From: an uncultured Clostridia bacterium
Lineage (GTDB): Bacteria; Bacillota; Clostridia; Oscillospirales; Acutalibacteraceae
Reading direction: 5' to 3'
Assembly: GCA_946187325.1 (NCBI GenBank)
Contig: CAMHQC010000007.1
Coordinates: 1 to 64,000, forward strand
Length of the DNA: 64,000 nt
A program made the translations under genes and the position numbers. Under the pieces are notes generated by a model. It was not told where the DNA came from. It saw only the letters and a list, made by a program, of their open reading frames with translations, and searched no databases. Shown here piece by piece: positions 55,196 to 64,000 of this stretch. The first letter of the stretch is position 1. The number at the start of each line of letters is the position of its first letter.

Positions 55196-56896
55196 TTACA
55201 CTATACCTTTTAAGTAATCTACAATCTCTGCTTCGGTGGACATAGCCATAACCGTTTCCGCCACCTTGTCGGCTTCTTCCTTAGTCCATTTAGAAATGTT
55301 CTTGCGAACCTTTAATACCGACGGAGCCGATACGCTGAACTCGGTTAAACCGAATGAGATTAACAGAGGAATCATCATCGGATTTGCCGCCGCTTCTCCG
55401 CACATTCCCACGGGGATACCCGCTTCGTTAGCGCACTTTATAATACGTCTTATCATCATAAGTACGCTCGGCTGGAACGGTGAGTAGAGGTAGGCTACGT
55501 CGCCGTTGCCCCTGTCGGCCGCCATAGTGTAGCCTGTTAAATCGTTGGTGCCTATGCTGAAGAAATCGGCTTCCTTAGCCAGCATATGAGCGATTACGCC
55601 TGACGCGGCGGTTTCGGTCATAACGCCGACCTTGATGTTCTCGTCGAACTCAATTTTCGAAGCTCTTAAATCCGACTTGGCTTCTTCTACTAATTCCTTG
55701 CCCGCTCTCAGTTCCTCAACCGCTGTGATTAGCGGGAACATAATTCTTATATCGCCGAACGCGCTCGCTCTTAAAATCGCCTTAATCTGAGATTTAAAGA
55801 GGTCGCGGTTTTTAAGGCAGTAACGAATCGCTCTGAATCCCATGAACGGATTTTCCTCTTTCTCCAGTCCGAGATAGGGGATTTCCTTGTCGCCGCCGAT
55901 ATCGAGAGTACGGATAATAAGTCCCTTGCCCTTTAAAACGAGAGCCGCCTGTTTATAAGCCTCGAACTGCTCGTCTTCGGTCGGGAGAGCGTTTCTGTCC
56001 ATAAACAAGAACTCGGTTCTGAATAGTCCTACGCCCTCGCCGTCGGCTTCCATAGCCTTTGCCGCGTCCTTGGGAGTTCCGATATTACAGAAAAGCTCGT
56101 ACTCGTCGCCGCTCGCGGAAACAGTCTTTTTGCCGCGGTAGTTTTCCAGCTCTCTCTTTTCGCGCAGGAACGCGTCGCGCTTAGCCGAGTATTCGTTTAT
56201 CTGATCTTCGCTCGGAGCGGTCATAACCTCGCCCGCGCTTCCGTCTACGATAACCTGCTCGCCCGAGGAGAGAGTTGTTGTAGAATTTTCTACGCTGAGT
56301 ACAGCGGGGATTTCGAGCGCTCTCGCCAAGATAGCGGAGTGGGAAGTCTGGCTTCCTGTTTCGGTAATAATACCTACGATGTTTTCTTTATTTATACCCG
56401 CTGTCATCGACGGGGTAACTTCCTTAGCTACTAAAACGGTGCCCTTGGGAGCGTCGCTGATTTTAACGACTTTAACGCCTAAGAGGATTGCGAGCATTGC
56501 CGCTTTGATATCCTTGACGTCCGCGGCGCGCTGTTGGGTCATTTCGTCCTCAACCTGAGAGAACATATCAATAAACATATTGCACTGCTGGTCGAGCGCG
56601 GCTTCGGCGCACTGACCTGATTCGATTAGGTTCTCGATAGAACCGCCCATAAACGGGTCTTTAATCATCTGGATATGGCCCATTAAAATCTCGGCTTCTT
56701 TATCGCCTGTGGATTTTCTGAGGGCTTTTGCCTGTTCTTCGGTTTCCGCGCAGAACTTCTCCACCGCGTCCTTATAACGCTCGAGCTCCGCCGCGGTATC
56801 CGTTACGGTTTTCGGGGTGTAATCGAGGGATGTTTCCTCGATTATCATAACTTTACCGATTCCGATTCCCTCGGAAGCGGCTATACCTTTTAACAT
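55196..56896 (-). CDS. ptsI: Phosphoenolpyruvate-protein phosphotransferase (Enzyme I)
   Basis: TGSQTSHSAILARALEIPAV, GVGLFRTEFLFMDR, GMCGEAAANP. Confidence 0.96.
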   Translation of the reverse strand: MLKGIAASEGIGIGKVMIIEETSLDYTPKTVTDTAAELERYKDAVEKFCAETEEQAKALRKSTGDKEAEILMGHIQMIKDPFMGGSIENLIESGQCAEAALDQQCNMFIDMFSQVEDEMTQQRAADVKDIKAAMLAILLGVKVVKISDAPKGTVLVAKEVTPSMTAGINKENIVGIITETGSQTSHSAILARALEIPAVLSVENSTTTLSSGEQVIVDGSAGEVMTAPSEDQINEYSAKRDAFLREKRELENYRGKKTVSASGDEYELFCNIGTPKDAAKAMEADGEGVGLFRTEFLFMDRNALPTEDEQFEAYKQAALVLKGKGLIIRTLDIGGDKEIPYLGLEKEENPFMGFRAIRYCLKNRDLFKSQIKAILRASAFGDIRIMFPLITAVEELRAGKELVEEAKSDLRASKIEFDENIKVGVMTETAASGVIAHMLAKEADFFSIGTNDLTGYTMAADRGNGDVAYLYSPFQPSVLMMIRRIIKCANEAGIPVGMCGEAAANPMMIPLLISFGLTEFSVSAPSVLKVRKNISKWTKEEADKVAETVMAMSTEAEIVDYLKGIV

Positions 56897-56969
56897 ATAA
56901 TCACATCCTTTTTAATAAGTAATAAGCGGTAAGTGATAACTATCTAAACTTACCGCTTTTTAATTTACA

Positions 56970-57233
56970 TTATTCGCCGAATCCGCTTTCTACCATCTTT
57001 ACGGCTTCGTCTAAAGCCGCGGCTTCGTCAGCGCCGTCAGCTACGATTTCGATTTCGTTACCGCATTTAATGCAAGCCGCGATAATATTCATAAGGCTTT
57101 TAGCGTTAACGTCGTTGCCGTTATGCTTGATAGTAACGTCGCAAGCGTATTTGCCCATAGCTGTCGCGAATGTTGAAGCGGGGCGCATATGGAAACCCTG
57201 CGCGTTTACGATAGTTAATTTTTTAGATACCAT
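56970..57233 (-). CDS. ptsH: HPr phosphocarrier protein
   Basis: VNAQGFHMRPASTFATAM; NAKSLMNIIAA. Confidence 0.95.
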   Translation of the reverse strand: MVSKKLTIVNAQGFHMRPASTFATAMGKYACDVTIKHNGNDVNAKSLMNIIAACIKCGNEIEIVADGADEAAALDEAVKMVESGFGE

Positions 57234-57266
57234 TGTGTTATTTCTCCTTTTATATTAATCGATTTA

Positions 57267-59234
57267 TTATGCCTTTTTCTTCATAAGAATAGCGAGAAGC
57301 AACATACCCGCTATAGAACCGATAATGAGAGCTAAGAAGTACATCAGAGCGTTTCCGATAGTCGGGAGTACGAAGATACCGCCGTGGGGAGCTCTTAAAG
57401 TGCACTGGAATAACGCGGAAAGAGCGCCGGCGCAAGCGGAGCCTACGATACAGCTCGGGATAACCTGAAGCGGATGTCCGGCAGCGTAAGGAATAGCGCC
57501 TTCTGTAATAAATGATAAGCCCATAATATAGTTAACGGGGCCGCTCTTTCTCTCTTCGGGAGTCCATCTGTTACGGAAGATTGTTGTTGAAAGAGCGATT
57601 GCGATAGGAGGTACCATACCGCCGATCATAACAGCAGCCATAATCATCTGGCTTGCGCTATCGTTAGGATTGTTAGCGAGTAAGCCTGCCGCTGTAACAT
57701 AAGCCGCCTTGTTGAACGGACCGCCCATATCAATCGCCATCATACCCGCGAGCAGAGCGCAGAGAGGAACGATTAAAGCGGGGTTCTTGGACATTGCTGT
57801 AACGCCGTTTGTCATCGCTGTGTTGATGATACCCATAAACGGGTTTACGGCGCACATCATTACGCCTACTATACCTAAACCTGCAAGCGGGAAGATAAGT
57901 ACCGGTTTAATACCTTCTAAAGCACGCGGTAGTTTTTCGCAGCCTTTCATAACCATCTTTAAGAGCCAGCCTGCGATAAAGCCCGCGAGTAACGCGCCTA
58001 AGAAGCCTGAGGGAACAGCCGCTTCAACGTGAGCAGCGGCTGCGGCGTCTCCTGTTAACGCGGCGGGGTTTGCGAAAGTCGAGCCTGTAGCGGCGAGAGA
58101 ACCGCCGACAATACCTACGAGCAAGCCCGGACGGTCAGCTATAGACCTTGCGATAAAGCCCGCGAGTACGGGAAGCATAAAGTTAAACGCTACTCCGCCT
58201 ATGTTTTTAAACCACGCGGAAACAGGTGTACCTGTACCGAAGTTACCGTCCTGAGCAACGCCTGAGAACGAGTCGATTAAGAACGCGATAGCGATAAAGA
58301 TACCGCCCGCTACTACGAACGGAAGCATATGAGATACGCCGTTCATAAGGTGTTTATAAAGCTTTCTTCCGATGCCTTCGCCTCCGTCGGACGAAGCGGC
58401 CTCGGCTTTCTTATCGGAGTGGAATACGGGAGCCTCTCCGTTTACAATCTTGTTGATAAGTTCCTCGGGCTTATGAATACCGTCGGCAACCTTGGTTGAG
58501 TATACGGGCTTTCCGTCGAAGCGGGCTGTCTCAACGCTCTTGTCAGCCGCGATGATGATACCGTCGCAGTTAGCGATTTCTTCGGCGGTAAGAACGTTCT
58601 TTGCTCCGCCGGAGCCGTTGGTCTCAACTTTAATTGTGATACCCATATCTTCGCCTGCTTTAGCTAAAGCCTCGGCAGCCATATAGGTGTGAGCAATACC
58701 TGTGGGACAAGCTGTAACAGCGAGTACACGGTAGCCGTCCTTAGCGGACTGAGCGGGTGCGGCGGTTTCCTCGGGGAATTTCTCAGCTTCCTTAGCGTCG
58801 ATAATCTTTAAGAACTCGTCCGCTGTTTTAGCCGCTTTGAGCTGAGATGTGAACTCGGTGTCCATTAACATCTGCATAAGTCTTGCGAGAACCTCGAGAT
58901 GAACGTCGCCGTCGAGAGTAGCCGCTATCATAAAGATAAGCTTACAGTCGGCGCCGTCGGGAGCGTCGTAGTTAACGCCGCCGGGAACGGTGATAGCCGA
59001 AAGAGCGGGAGCTTTAACGGCTGCGCTCTTAGCATGGGGGATAGCAACCTCCATACCTATAGCGGTAGTGCCCATTTCTTCTCTTTTGAGAATACCTTCT
59101 TTGTACTCGCCCGCGTCTTTTAAGTTACCGCATTTTTCATGCAACGCTACGAGTTGGTCGATCGCGTCGCTCTTGTCTTTTGCCGATACACCAAGAGCGA
59201 TGCCTTGCTTTTTAAGCAAATCAGTAATACGCAT
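57267..59234 (-). CDS. fruA: PTS fructose transporter EIIABC
   Basis: EIIA GMEVAIPHAKS, EIIB TACPTGIAHTYMAAEAL, EIIC TM domain. Confidence 0.95.
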   Translation of the reverse strand: MRITDLLKKQGIALGVSAKDKSDAIDQLVALHEKCGNLKDAGEYKEGILKREEMGTTAIGMEVAIPHAKSAAVKAPALSAITVPGGVNYDAPDGADCKLIFMIAATLDGDVHLEVLARLMQMLMDTEFTSQLKAAKTADEFLKIIDAKEAEKFPEETAAPAQSAKDGYRVLAVTACPTGIAHTYMAAEALAKAGEDMGITIKVETNGSGGAKNVLTAEEIANCDGIIIAADKSVETARFDGKPVYSTKVADGIHKPEELINKIVNGEAPVFHSDKKAEAASSDGGEGIGRKLYKHLMNGVSHMLPFVVAGGIFIAIAFLIDSFSGVAQDGNFGTGTPVSAWFKNIGGVAFNFMLPVLAGFIARSIADRPGLLVGIVGGSLAATGSTFANPAALTGDAAAAAHVEAAVPSGFLGALLAGFIAGWLLKMVMKGCEKLPRALEGIKPVLIFPLAGLGIVGVMMCAVNPFMGIINTAMTNGVTAMSKNPALIVPLCALLAGMMAIDMGGPFNKAAYVTAAGLLANNPNDSASQMIMAAVMIGGMVPPIAIALSTTIFRNRWTPEERKSGPVNYIMGLSFITEGAIPYAAGHPLQVIPSCIVGSACAGALSALFQCTLRAPHGGIFVLPTIGNALMYFLALIIGSIAGMLLLAILMKKKA

Positions 59235-59246
59235 AAATGCCTCCTT

Positions 59247-60149
59247 CTAAAGTTTGTTTAAAATATCTTTTATTTTTTCTTTTGTGGCTAGTCCCGGTAA
59301 AAACGCCGTGGCGTTTCCGCAGGCACTGCCCAGTTTCAGTGCGTAAGGGTAGCTTTTTTCTTTTTCATATCCCGCGACGAATCCCGCTACCATGGAATCG
59401 CCCGAGCCTACGGTATTTATAACCTTTTCTTTAACTACGCCCATTTTATGCACGTTTCCATATTCGTCAATCAGCATCGCGCCGTCGCCGCCGAGAGAAA
59501 TAAGCACATTCTGAGCGCCCATTTCCATAAGCTTTCGGGCATATTTTTCGGTATCCTCCTCGCTTTCGACCTCGACGTCGAAGATTTCGGAAATTTCCTG
59601 ACGGTTGGGTTTAATAAGGAAAGGCTTGTATTTTAAGGAATTTACGAGAAGCTTTTTGGTTGCGTCTACGACAATTCTGATTTTCCTGTCCTTTAACCTT
59701 TCGAGCATCCTTTCATACACATCATCGGGGAGGGTGTTCGGTATGCTTCCCGCTAAAATGAGAGTGTCGCCGTCTTGGATACGGTCGAGCTTCTCGATAA
59801 GGCGGTTGAGCTCGTCGTCGGTTATATGCGGCCCCTGGCCGTTGATTTCTGTTTCCTCGCCCGCTTTAATCTTTATGTTGATTCTCGAGATTCCTCCGCC
59901 CAGTTTTATGAAATCGGTAGTAATCCGGTCGTTGCGGATTCCGTCCTCTATAGCGTCGCCCGTGAATCCCGCGATAAAGCCTAAAGCTGTGCTGTCTAAA
60001 TCGAGCTCGGCAAGTACACACGATACATTTATACCCTTACCGCCGAAGTAGTATTCCTCGCTCGTGGTGCGGTTGGTGATTCCCGTCGTAAGTCCGTCTA
60101 AACGCACAACATAATCAATTGAAGGGTTTAAGGTTACGGTGTATATCAT
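59247..60149 (-). CDS. fruK: 1-phosphofructokinase
   Basis: MIYTVTLNPSIDYVV, GGKGINVSCVL, NTVGSGDSMVAGF. Confidence 0.95.
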   Translation of the reverse strand: MIYTVTLNPSIDYVVRLDGLTTGITNRTTSEEYYFGGKGINVSCVLAELDLDSTALGFIAGFTGDAIEDGIRNDRITTDFIKLGGGISRINIKIKAGEETEINGQGPHITDDELNRLIEKLDRIQDGDTLILAGSIPNTLPDDVYERMLERLKDRKIRIVVDATKKLLVNSLKYKPFLIKPNRQEISEIFDVEVESEEDTEKYARKLMEMGAQNVLISLGGDGAMLIDEYGNVHKMGVVKEKVINTVGSGDSMVAGFVAGYEKEKSYPYALKLGSACGNATAFLPGLATKEKIKDILNKL

Positions 60150-60895
60150 ATAGATACCTCCTTTACTATAGTTTCTTTACTGAATCTATCATCAGGTAAA
60201 GAGTCTGTAATAACGCAACATTTATTCAGCTCGGAAAATGTTACGGGAAAGACCCTCCCGAATTTCGAGTTGTCCGCGAGTACAAACGCGGTGTAGCTTT
60301 TCTCGATAGCTGTCTGTTTTATCAGCGCTTCCTCAATATCGGGAGTGCTGAAGCCCGCTTGTAAATCTATTCCGTTCGTTCCGATAAACGCCTTTGAGAA
60401 GTTAAAGCTTCTTAAACTTGCTACACCCTCGGTGCCGATAATCGCTTCGGTGGTTTCTTTGATCCTGCCGCCGACAATATAGACCTTAAAGCCTCTGTGA
60501 ATAAGCTTTCTGCCGTGGGTAATGCCGTTTGTGACGTAGGTTGCTTTATCATTAGTGATAAAGTCGATAAGCCTCGAGGTAGTAGTACCCGCGTCTATAT
60601 AAACAAAGTCGCTGTCGTTGATGAGCGTCGCGACGTATTTCGCGATTTTGGTTTTTTCTTCGTGCATCTGAGTTTCACGAACGCTTACCTTATCTTCGAA
60701 AAAACCCTCGTTCTGTCGTATTGACGCCGCGCCTCCGAAGAACTTTCTAATCTTGCCTAACCGGTCTAAAGCGGTGAGGTCGCGTCTTATGGTGGACTCC
60801 GAGGTATCGAGTTCCGAGGATAGTTCAGCGACAGTTACGGTATTTCTGTCATTAATAATATCAAGTATTAGTTTATATCGCTCTTGGCTGAGCAT
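60146..60895 (-). CDS. fruR: DeoR-family transcriptional regulator of fructose operon
   Basis: VTVAELSSELDTSESTIRRDLTALDRLGKIRKFFGGA. Confidence 0.92.
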   Translation of the reverse strand: MLSQERYKLILDIINDRNTVTVAELSSELDTSESTIRRDLTALDRLGKIRKFFGGAASIRQNEGFFEDKVSVRETQMHEEKTKIAKYVATLINDSDFVYIDAGTTTSRLIDFITNDKATYVTNGITHGRKLIHRGFKVYIVGGRIKETTEAIIGTEGVASLRSFNFSKAFIGTNGIDLQAGFSTPDIEEALIKQTAIEKSYTAFVLADNSKFGRVFPVTFSELNKCCVITDSLPDDRFSKETIVKEVSI

Positions 60896-61209
60896 ATTTA
60901 GTCACCTCTGATTGTATTATACCACTCTCGATCATAAAGTCAATACAAAATGCTCAAAAATTTATTAATTTTTTGAAAAAATTTCGCCATAATTGCAACA
61001 ATAACGATATTTTTAGAATTCATATGATTAAAGTTAGTCATTTTTAAGCGAATAATTTGTCAAATTACTATATTAATTATTATAAATACCTTAAAACGAG
61101 AAAAATGTTTTGAAAAGTATCACTTTATAAAAAGTTTTTGTTGTAAATTCATATAAGAGTATGCTATACTATAGGTGCTTATTAATCAAAATTCACAAGG
61201 AGGCGTTTT

Positions 61210-63000
61210 ATGTTTATTTCAAATGATATTAAGTACGTAGGAGTTAACGACCATAAGATCGATTTATTCGAAGGTCAGTATATCGTTCCCAACGGAATGG
61301 CGTACAACTCTTATGTTATTCTTGATAAGAAGGTTGCGGTTATGGATACCGTTGACCGTAATTTTACTCACGAATGGCTCAACAACCTCGAGGAAGCTCT
61401 CGACGGCAGAAAGCCCGATTATCTCGTAGTTCAGCATATGGAGCCTGACCACAGCGCGAATATCAAAAACTTTATGAACAACTATCCCGAGGCTGTTATC
61501 GTATCGAGCCAGAAGGCTTTTAATATGATGCAGAACTTCTTCGGAACTCAGTTCGAGGACAGACGAGTAGTTGTAAAAGAGGGAGATACTCTCGAGCTCG
61601 GAGAGCATACCCTTAACTTCGTAGGCGCTCCGATGGTTCACTGGCCCGAGGTTATCGTTACTTACGACAGCAAGGATAAGGTTCTTTTCTCGGCTGACGG
61701 CTTCGGTAAGTTCGGCGCTCTCGACGTTGACGAGGACTGGGCTTGCGAGGCAAGACGCTATTATATAGGTATAGTAGGTAAGTACGGCGCTCAGGTTCAG
61801 GCGCTTTTAAAGAAAGCCGCTACTTTAGATATTCAGACTATCTGTCCGCTTCACGGTCCGATTCTTTCCGAAAACCTCGGATATTACCTCGACCTCTATA
61901 ACACATGGTCGAGCTACGGCGTAGAAACCGACGGAATTATGATTGCCTATACTTCCGTTTACGGCAACACCAAGAAAGCTGTTGAAATCCTCGCCGAGAA
62001 GCTCAGGGTTAAAGGCTGTCCCAAGGTTGTTGTTAACGACCTCGCGCGTGAGGATATGGCGGAGTGCGTCGAGGACGCTTTCCGTTACGGCAGAATTGTT
62101 CTCGCGACTACTACCTATAACGCAGAGATTTTCCCGTTTATGCGTGAGTTTATTAACCACCTCACCGAGCGCAACTTCCAGAATAAGACTATCGGTCTTA
62201 TCGAGAACGGCTCGTGGGCTCCGCTCGCGGCTAAAACTATGAAGAAAATGCTCGAGGGCTGTAAGAATATTGAGTACACCGATACTACGGTTAAAATTAT
62301 GTCGGCTCTTAACGACGAAAGCTCAGAACAGCTCGAGAAGCTCGCCGACGAGCTCTGTAAGGACTATATGGCTCAGAACGACGAGACTGCCGATAAGAAC
62401 GATATGACCGCTCTGTTTAACATCGGCTACGGACTTTATGTAGTTACCTCTAACGATGGCAAAAAGGATAACGGACTTATTGTAAACACTGTTACTCAGG
62501 TGACAAATTCCCCGAACCGTGTCGCTGTTTGTATAAATAAGCAGAATTACTCTCACCACGTTATCAAGGAAACAGGCAAGATGAACGTTAACTGTCTTTC
62601 GGTTGAGGCTCCGTTTAAGGTGTTCGAGACCTTCGGATTCCAGAGCGGAAGAAACACCGATAAGTTTAAGGATTGCGAAAAGCTTTATTCCGATAACGGA
62701 CTTGTATTCCTGCCGAAATACATCAACTCCTTTATGTCATTAAAGGTAGAGGATTATATCGACCTCGATACTCACGGAATGTTTATTTGCAGCGTTACCG
62801 AGGCGCGCGTAACCTCCGACAAGGAAACTATGACCTATACTTATTATCAGAACAACGTTAAGCCCAAGCCCGAGACCGACGGTAAAAAAGGCTGGGTATG
62901 TAAGGTATGCGGTTATGTTTACGAGGGAGAGGAGCTTCCCGACGACTTTATCTGTCCGCTTTGTAAACACGGCGCGGCTGACTTCGAGCCTATCGAGTAA
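61210..63000 (+). CDS. Flavodiiron protein fused to flavin reductase and C-terminal rubredoxin
   Basis: VQHMEPDHSANI, flavodoxin SVYGNTKKA, flavin reductase-like, CKVCGYVYEGEELPDDFICPLCKHG. Confidence 0.93.
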   Translation: MFISNDIKYVGVNDHKIDLFEGQYIVPNGMAYNSYVILDKKVAVMDTVDRNFTHEWLNNLEEALDGRKPDYLVVQHMEPDHSANIKNFMNNYPEAVIVSSQKAFNMMQNFFGTQFEDRRVVVKEGDTLELGEHTLNFVGAPMVHWPEVIVTYDSKDKVLFSADGFGKFGALDVDEDWACEARRYYIGIVGKYGAQVQALLKKAATLDIQTICPLHGPILSENLGYYLDLYNTWSSYGVETDGIMIAYTSVYGNTKKAVEILAEKLRVKGCPKVVVNDLAREDMAECVEDAFRYGRIVLATTTYNAEIFPFMREFINHLTERNFQNKTIGLIENGSWAPLAAKTMKKMLEGCKNIEYTDTTVKIMSALNDESSEQLEKLADELCKDYMAQNDETADKNDMTALFNIGYGLYVVTSNDGKKDNGLIVNTVTQVTNSPNRVAVCINKQNYSHHVIKETGKMNVNCLSVEAPFKVFETFGFQSGRNTDKFKDCEKLYSDNGLVFLPKYINSFMSLKVEDYIDLDTHGMFICSVTEARVTSDKETMTYTYYQNNVKPKPETDGKKGWVCKVCGYVYEGEELPDDFICPLCKHGAADFEPIE

Positions 63001-63023
63001 TACACTATATATAGTATAACTAC

Positions 63024-63053
63024 GGAGTATGTGTAGATTTCTACGCATACTCC
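63024..63053. terminator. Intrinsic terminator after the flavodiiron gene
   Basis: GGAGTATGtGTAG-attt-CTACgCATACTCC then T-rich. Confidence 0.8.
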
Positions 63054-63093
63054 TGATTTTTGTCAATTTTATTGTACAATTTAGTAAAATTTA

Positions 63094-63122
63094 TTGCAAA
63101 TTAAGCAAAACTGTTGTATAAT
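63094..63122 (+). promoter_or_regulatory. Promoter of alpha-amylase gene
   Basis: TTGCAA-N17-TATAAT. Confidence 0.75.
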
Positions 63123-63220
63123 TACTATAAACACGCGCTTGAGTTGGGCGGTTTAACCATTCGGCGCATTTAGTTTCGATTGATAATTCGAGAAAAAACT
63201 TAGATTTAGGAGGAATTTTG

Positions 63221-64000
63221 ATGAAAAAATCAACAAAAGTACTTTCTTTACTATTGAGCTTGGCTTTGGTTATAAGCTGTTTCGCGGGAATGTCCGTGAG
63301 CACTGTATTCGCTGCGGGCAACTCTAAGTACAGCAAAGAGGAAGTTATTCTTCACTGCTGGAACTGGCCTGTAAGCACAATCCGGAAGAATCTCCAGAAA
63401 ATCGCGGAGTCGGGCTATACCGCTATTCAGACATCTCCGATAAACGGAATCATCGGCAGCGGTAATAATACTTCGGACAATACCGTTACTAACTGGTATC
63501 AGTTCTATCAGCCGAAGAACTATTCTATCGGCAACAAGATTTGTACCGAAAGCGAGTTTGAGACCTTATGTACCGAAGCTCACGCTCTCGGACTTAAAGT
63601 TATTGTTGACGTAGCCTTAAACCATACTACCGACCAGAAATCTTATGTATCGGGTATTACTCAGGATTATCATAATCAGGGCGGTATCTCTAACTGGGAT
63701 GACCGTTGGCAGCAGACTCAAAAGGATATTACCGATATGCCGGACCTTAATACTAATAACACGACGCTTCAATCCCAGGCAAAAACGCTTCTTCAAAACA
63801 TAATTGCCGCCGGAGCGGACGGCTTCCGTTTTGACGCGGCTAAGCATATCGAGCTTCCCTCGGACGATGAAATAAGCGGTTGCCCGACCTCGAACTACTG
63901 GCCGACAGTTTTAAACGGTCTCGGTGATAAGTTCTCTTACGGCGAGGTTCTTGCGGGACAGAATTGTCCGCTTACGGGATACTCAAAATATATGAACGTT
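63221..64000 (+). CDS. Secreted GH13 alpha-amylase, truncated by window end (not in ORF track)
   Basis: MKKSTKVLSLLLSLALVISCFAGMSVSTVFA signal peptide; VIVDVALNHT, GADGFRFDAAKHIE. Confidence 0.92.
   Translation, partial: MKKSTKVLSLLLSLALVISCFAGMSVSTVFAAGNSKYSKEEVILHCWNWPVSTIRKNLQKIAESGYTAIQTSPINGIIGSGNNTSDNTVTNWYQFYQPKNYSIGNKICTESEFETLCTEAHALGLKVIVDVALNHTTDQKSYVSGITQDYHNQGGISNWDDRWQQTQKDITDMPDLNTNNTTLQSQAKTLLQNIIAAGADGFRFDAAKHIELPSDDEISGCPTSNYWPTVLNGLGDKFSYGEVLAGQNCPLTGYSKYMNV

Overview
64 kb chromosomal window from a low-GC Gram-positive anaerobe, probably a Clostridia/Ruminococcus-type gut Firmicute (inferred from gene content and style). It is mostly housekeeping and metabolic genes: zapA-U32 peptidase, dut, mreBCD-PBP2, tRNA-Thr, lexA, rnfCDGEAB, feoA-feoA-feoB plus a Cys-rich Feo partner, a two-gene sufC-sufB, ribF, nudF, asnB, a RelE/Phd-type TA pair, an ECF sigma factor with a membrane beta-propeller partner, purL, a heterodimeric ABC exporter with TetR regulator, glgB, ogg, an InlB-repeat exoprotein, two-subunit fumarase, a two-component system, a fructose PTS cluster with ptsH/ptsI, a flavodiiron-flavin reductase-rubredoxin fusion, and a truncated alpha-amylase. 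There is no CRISPR, rRNA, prophage or obvious defence island. The unusual content is mainly intergenic or at protein termini: (i) a candidate small RNA beside lexA with two hairpins, two C-rich anti-Shine-Dalgarno-like motifs and a terminator; (ii) a tRNA-Thr 3'-end/terminator/inverted-tRNA-end module present twice; (iii) degenerate 7-nt tandem arrays at many gene boundaries, several supplying the stop codon of the adjacent gene; (iv) MITE-like palindromic elements with GTCATTCTGAGCG-type ends; (v) an unlisted 40-aa TTG-start peptide after the InlB-repeat protein; (vi) a histone-H1-like tail on glycogen branching enzyme and an acidic tail on asparagine synthetase. All calls come from reading the sequence; no database search was run.
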